Notes under the pieces: generated by a model | Seen by the model: only the letters and a program-made list of their open reading frames with translations | Told to the model about the DNA's origin: nothing | The model's database searches: none | In this document: positions 60,915-64,000 of the stretch, piece by piece | How positions within the stretch are numbered: position 1 is the first letter of the stretch | Layout: each line of letters begins with the position of its first letter | Assembly: GCF_011734195.1 (NCBI RefSeq) | Contig: NZ_JAANTH010000003.1 | Span: 205,982 to 269,981 of the forward strand | From: Halobacterium sp. R2-5 | GTDB lineage: Archaea > Halobacteriota > Halobacteria > Halobacteriales > Halobacteriaceae | Reading direction: 5' to 3' | Length of the DNA stretch: 64,000 nt | Program-made: the position numbers and the translations under genes

Positions 60915-61292
60915 ATGAGTACGGAATCATCACTCGACGACCGCTTCACCAAAGTCGCAGAAACCGACGAAATCGATCAAGGCGACGGCATCGCCGTCGA
61001 CGTTAACGGAATCGAAGTCGCCGTGTTCAACGTCAGCGGTGAGTTCTACGCGATTAGTAACGTGTGCGCCCATCAGTGTGCCCCGCTCGACAAGGCCGGC
61101 GAACAGAAAATTAACGCCGACGACACGTGGACGGACACGCGCGGCGGCGTTAACGAAGACGCCTGTACCGTAAGCTGCCCATGGCATCTCTGGGAGTGGG
61201 ACCTCGAGACCGGCGAACACGAGGCATCCGGAAAGCACATCGGGACATTCGACGTCGAAGTGGCTGGCGGAGACGTGTACGTCGGCATCTAA
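60915..61292 (+). CDS. Rieske [2Fe-2S] ferredoxin (125 aa)
   Basis: The cluster ligands are Cys51-x-His53 (CAHQCAPLD) and Cys88-x-x-His91 (CPWHLWEWD). An unusual Asn/Asp/Thr-rich insert of about 30 residues lies between the two. It is a soluble electron carrier for an oxygenase or a domain-like partner of the preceding amidohydrolase, with which it forms a 3-bp-spaced operon. No oxygenase alpha subunit is in this window, so its electron acceptor is unknown. Confidence 0.93.
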   Translation: MSTESSLDDRFTKVAETDEIDQGDGIAVDVNGIEVAVFNVSGEFYAISNVCAHQCAPLDKAGEQKINADDTWTDTRGGVNEDACTVSCPWHLWEWDLETGEHEASGKHIGTFDVEVAGGDVYVGI

Positions 61293-61498
61293 CCGCTTCC
61301 CATCAGGCCCCTGTTGGGCGTTCCTCCGTTCTAGTTTACTGGTCCAGAGAACGCTGATCTACGCGTAGACCGTTCGTCGTGTGTATTTCGCCGCTGCGTA
61401 CGTCGACAGCAGCCAAAATGATATAATGCTGGGCTGGCACGGGTGTTAGTACGGTACCTCGACTGGCCAACTCGTGGCTGCTTCGGGGGACGACAACC

Positions 61499-61891
61499 AT
61501 GAAAACGATACTGTTCTGTATCGACACGGATGTGGAACGGGCGCGCAGACAAGTCGAATCGGTAACTGACCTGCCGTTCGAGCAAGACCAGATTCGCGTC
61601 GTCGTGTACCACGTGTTCCGAGGGAAAGACGAGCAGGCTGACGCCGAGAAGCTCAAATCGGTCACCTATGCCGCGGAAAACCTCGAAGAGGCGGGATACA
61701 GCGTGGACGTTCAGCAATCAAATGGGGACGCGTCACGGCACATCCTTGAGAAGGCCGAGGACATCGAAGCCGACGTGATTAGTCTCGCTGGTCGCAAGCG
61801 CTCTCCGGCGGGTAAGGTGCTTTTCGGGAGTGTCACTCAGGACGTGATCCTCGAGTCCGAGCGAACGGTATTGCTCAGCTCACTCGAGTAA
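61499..61891 (+). CDS. Universal stress protein UspA family (130 aa)
   Basis: The protein begins MKTILFCIDTDVERARRQVE. The single USP domain ends with the nucleotide-binding loop SLAGRKRSPAGKVLFGSVTQ, closely like the loop of the UspA at 7474. It is slightly short for the family (usually 140-160) because the first helix is reduced. It lies between the Rieske gene and the gate protein, each with its own gap (206 and 214 bp), so it is probably transcribed alone. Confidence 0.88.
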   Translation: MKTILFCIDTDVERARRQVESVTDLPFEQDQIRVVVYHVFRGKDEQADAEKLKSVTYAAENLEEAGYSVDVQQSNGDASRHILEKAEDIEADVISLAGRKRSPAGKVLFGSVTQDVILESERTVLLSSLE

Positions 61892-62105
61892 TTAGCTAGG
61901 GTAGCGTACTGCCCGGGTTTCTTGGCGCACACGGGTTCGTCGCCATTTCTTGGATAACCCATTTCACAGCCCCGTAGTGTGCCGTGCGTGGGGGATTGTG
62001 TTCTACTGCTGCTGGTACTCTCCTACAGGGGTCGAGATGGGGTATTAGTAGTGCTAGCCACATATGTTCGGTATCTTTATGAGGTATGGCAGCAGGTGTC
62101 GTACT

Positions 62106-63566
62106 ATGGCGGGTAGCCAACGCTGGCAGAATGACAGCCATATCTCCGGCGAGGGAGTACAGCCTGACGAAAAATCGATCGAAGACGTGAATCTCACCGA
62201 CACGTCGGTTCGTTCAACACTCAAATTCGTCATCGCGTTCGCCACCGGCGCATTCGTCTTTCTCATCCCCATCCAATGGCAAGGACAGACGACAATCCCA
62301 CTCGACGTCATCATGACGCTCATCCAGAACGCATCGATGACGGCAGTGGACGTGTTTTCACTTGGACTGATTGCCGCTGGCGGGATTCTCACTACGATCT
62401 CCGAACTACACTACCGCAACATCATCACCGTCAGCGAGCAAACGGAGGAGTTGCTCCAACTCGACTACTGGCGGACTTCCGTAGTCTTCTGGGCATTCAG
62501 AGTCATCGCGATCGGCTTCGCCGTATCGATCCTTCTCAACGCGGGCCCAGCGTGGATGCTCGTCGACCCCATCGTCAATACGGCATGGGGCGCACTCGTG
62601 ATCACAGTTGCACTCGTCATTCCGATCGGCTCTATCTTCGTCAATCTCCTTGCGGAGCTCGGGGGCCTCCAGTTCATCGGGACACTCGCCCAACCGATCA
62701 TGCGTCCCGTATTCGACCTGCCCGGCCGCTCGGCACTCGACAGCGCCGCATCGTGGCTCGGATCGTTCAGTATCGGCTACTATCTCACTCGCAACGTCTT
62801 CGACCGTGGCGGGTACAACAAGCGCGATGTCTTCGTCATCTGTACGTGCTTTGCAACAGCCAACGTCGGCACCGTCGGCGCTGTCGCCGCACTTCTCGAT
62901 ATTCTCCACATCTTCCCCGTCATCATCGCGCTGTACCTCGTCGCAACACTCATCGTCGCGGCAATCCTCGTTCGTGTCCCACCGCTTTCGAGAGTTCCCG
63001 AGGAATACATCGCGGAACCGGACCCGGAACCAGAGTTCACCGGGACTGTCAGCGAATATCTCCACTTCGCTTTCAGCGAAGGGGTGAAGACCGCGAGAGA
63101 AGGCGATTCGATCCTCCGCACGTCGATCGTCGGGCTCGTCGACGGACTCAAACTAGCTGGGATGGTCGTCGGTTCCGTGCTCACGATGTCAATGATCGTC
63201 CTCCTCGTCGAACATTACACGCCGGTCTTCGAGTACATCGCCACACCATTCATCCCTATCATGGACTTTCTCGGGATCCCTGATCCGCAAACTGCGACAG
63301 TCGGGATCATCCTCGGTGGCGCGGAGTTCTTCATTGGAGCCACGTTCGTCGTCGAAGCAAGCCTCACTACGCAGGTGTTCGTTGTCATCGTCACTGGCGC
63401 GCAAGCTATCTTCTTCTCTGCTCCGGCACCGATGATGGTCGACATGTTCGACGACATCCCCATGCGGTTCCGGGACCTGTTCGTTCTGCTGGTGATGCGA
63501 ACTGCTCTGCTCGTACCGATCGCCGCGGTCTTAACGCACGGTGCGGCCGCTATCGGCTTAATCTGA
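62106..63566 (+). CDS. YjiH-like membrane protein with nucleoside-recognition (gate) domains (486 aa)
   Basis: ATG 62106 is preferred to 62064 because a TATA-like ATCTTTATGAGG lies about 30 bp before it. About eleven membrane segments are present. Two gate-domain-like halves contain LDSAASWLGSFSIGYYLTRN with CTCFATANVGTVGAVAALLD, and IPDPQTATVGIILGGAEFFI with VVEASLTTQVFVVIVTGAQA. YjiH-family proteins are putative transporters of uncertain substrate. Its place in the aromatic region suggests uptake or efflux of an organic acid, but this is only inference. Confidence 0.85.
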   Translation: MAGSQRWQNDSHISGEGVQPDEKSIEDVNLTDTSVRSTLKFVIAFATGAFVFLIPIQWQGQTTIPLDVIMTLIQNASMTAVDVFSLGLIAAGGILTTISELHYRNIITVSEQTEELLQLDYWRTSVVFWAFRVIAIGFAVSILLNAGPAWMLVDPIVNTAWGALVITVALVIPIGSIFVNLLAELGGLQFIGTLAQPIMRPVFDLPGRSALDSAASWLGSFSIGYYLTRNVFDRGGYNKRDVFVICTCFATANVGTVGAVAALLDILHIFPVIIALYLVATLIVAAILVRVPPLSRVPEEYIAEPDPEPEFTGTVSEYLHFAFSEGVKTAREGDSILRTSIVGLVDGLKLAGMVVGSVLTMSMIVLLVEHYTPVFEYIATPFIPIMDFLGIPDPQTATVGIILGGAEFFIGATFVVEASLTTQVFVVIVTGAQAIFFSAPAPMMVDMFDDIPMRFRDLFVLLVMRTALLVPIAAVLTHGAAAIGLI

Positions 63567-63866
63567 GTCAGGGAAACGTCGAAGACCGGGTATCTGTCGC
63601 GGGTACGGTCGCTGTCGACCGCTTTCAGCAACCTATCTCGACAAGATGTCGTGGTACATCTGACATGGCCAATCGAGAGGCGCTCCGCATAGCGGTTCAG
63701 AAGTACTTTTCCAGGCTGTCCGGTTTGTGTGCTCCCCGACCTCCCCCCAGTATAGGCCGTCGAACTACGCTTCCGCGAACGGCTGCTTCTCAGCATCCCT
63801 GTTCGTGGAAGCGAATTGGGCGCGCACGAATCAGTCAGTCAGCTGGCGGTTTCGCTCGTGAGACGA
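63567..63866. other. Interval without a supported gene
   Basis: These 300 bp contain no motif-bearing frame on either strand. Short plus-strand frames after 63665 lack haloarchaeal composition. Confidence 0.5.
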
Positions 63867-64000
63867 CTATTCTTGGCCGCCCTTGGTGACGTGGACGTCG
63901 TCGAAGCGGAGGTCGCGTTCGGTGACGTCGACGAGCATGCGGCCGACGTCCTCGATTTCGGCGTCGATAGTGTCGCCGTCGGAGAGTTCGCTGACGCCCT
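63867..64000 (-). CDS. Fumarylacetoacetate hydrolase (FAH) family protein, C-terminal end (cut by window edge)
   Basis: The last 43 codons are visible, reading GVSELSDGDTIDAEIEDVGR then MLVDVTERDLRFDDVHVTKG and GQE, with TAG at 63867-63869. The pattern GV..L.DGD.(V/I)(D/E)AEIE.VGR is the closing segment of FAH-family hydrolases and hydratases. These act on fumarylpyruvate, maleylpyruvate or 2-keto-acid intermediates in aromatic pathways. That suits the maleate isomerase and hydroxylase genes, but the catalytic part lies outside the window. Confidence 0.72.
   Translation of the reverse strand, partial: GVSELSDGDTIDAEIEDVGRMLVDVTERDLRFDDVHVTKGGQE

Overview
The window is haloarchaeal DNA. The proteins are acidic, the secreted ones carry twin-arginine or lipobox signals, and many starts lie about 25-35 bp downstream of an archaeal TATA box with no ribosome binding site, which indicates leaderless transcripts. 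Haloarchaea-specific families are present: an RdfA-like protein, an archaea-specific SMC-related protein and DUF7344-type winged helices. One Orc1/Cdc6 gene lies among origin-recognition-box repeats, with a PIN toxin-antitoxin pair, a tyrosine recombinase, heavy-metal exporters and many broken genes. This suggests a megaplasmid or secondary replicon, or an integrated one.

Layout. 0-10 kb is a catabolic region: an IclR regulator (cut by the window edge), an MFS carrier, an SDR, an enolase-superfamily dehydratase and a complete tripartite tricarboxylate transporter (tctC-tctB-tctA). It ends in a UspA gene and decayed genes (a panE stub and a dehydrogenase with two frame breaks). 10-18 kb holds poorly characterised accessory genes. 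Among them are three paralogues of one unrecognised family, two of them next to DUF7344-like winged-helix genes, and a regulator/small-gene divergon with two strong inverted repeats. 18.1-20.1 kb is a replication origin: inverted ORB-like repeats around an A+T-rich stretch and a 26-bp palindrome, then orc1/cdc6, then four more ORBs. A ruined polB fragment joined to a ruined KaiC-like fragment follows. 21.7-24.1 kb is an HTH-PIN-recombinase operon behind a 20-bp palindrome.

24-47 kb is a metal and envelope region. It holds a P1B ATPase with a separate HMA metallochaperone and an ArsR-type regulator, SHOCT and DUF302 proteins, a copper CopA, a broken copper-storage-like protein and an operon of SPW, DUF4396 and cell-wall-binding-repeat proteins. 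It continues with a truncated CopB, an AI-2E family permease, a rhodanese and a P2-type cation ATPase. Remnants of a serine hydrolase, an alpha/beta hydrolase and a transposase lie between these genes.

47-64 kb is mainly aromatic or organic-acid catabolism. It holds a sodium:solute symporter with its small partner, a fused FAD-monooxygenase/OYE enzyme of the salicylyl- or anthraniloyl-CoA hydroxylase type, an aryl-acid:AMP ligase and two IclR regulators. A maleate isomerase, an amidohydrolase with a Rieske ferredoxin, a UspA protein, a YjiH-like gate protein and the end of a fumarylacetoacetate-hydrolase-family gene follow. The set fits uptake of an aromatic acid, CoA activation, hydroxylation and later processing to maleate and fumarate; no ring-cleaving dioxygenase is visible. 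The SMC-related protein and RdfA sit inside this block as a separate cell-shape module.
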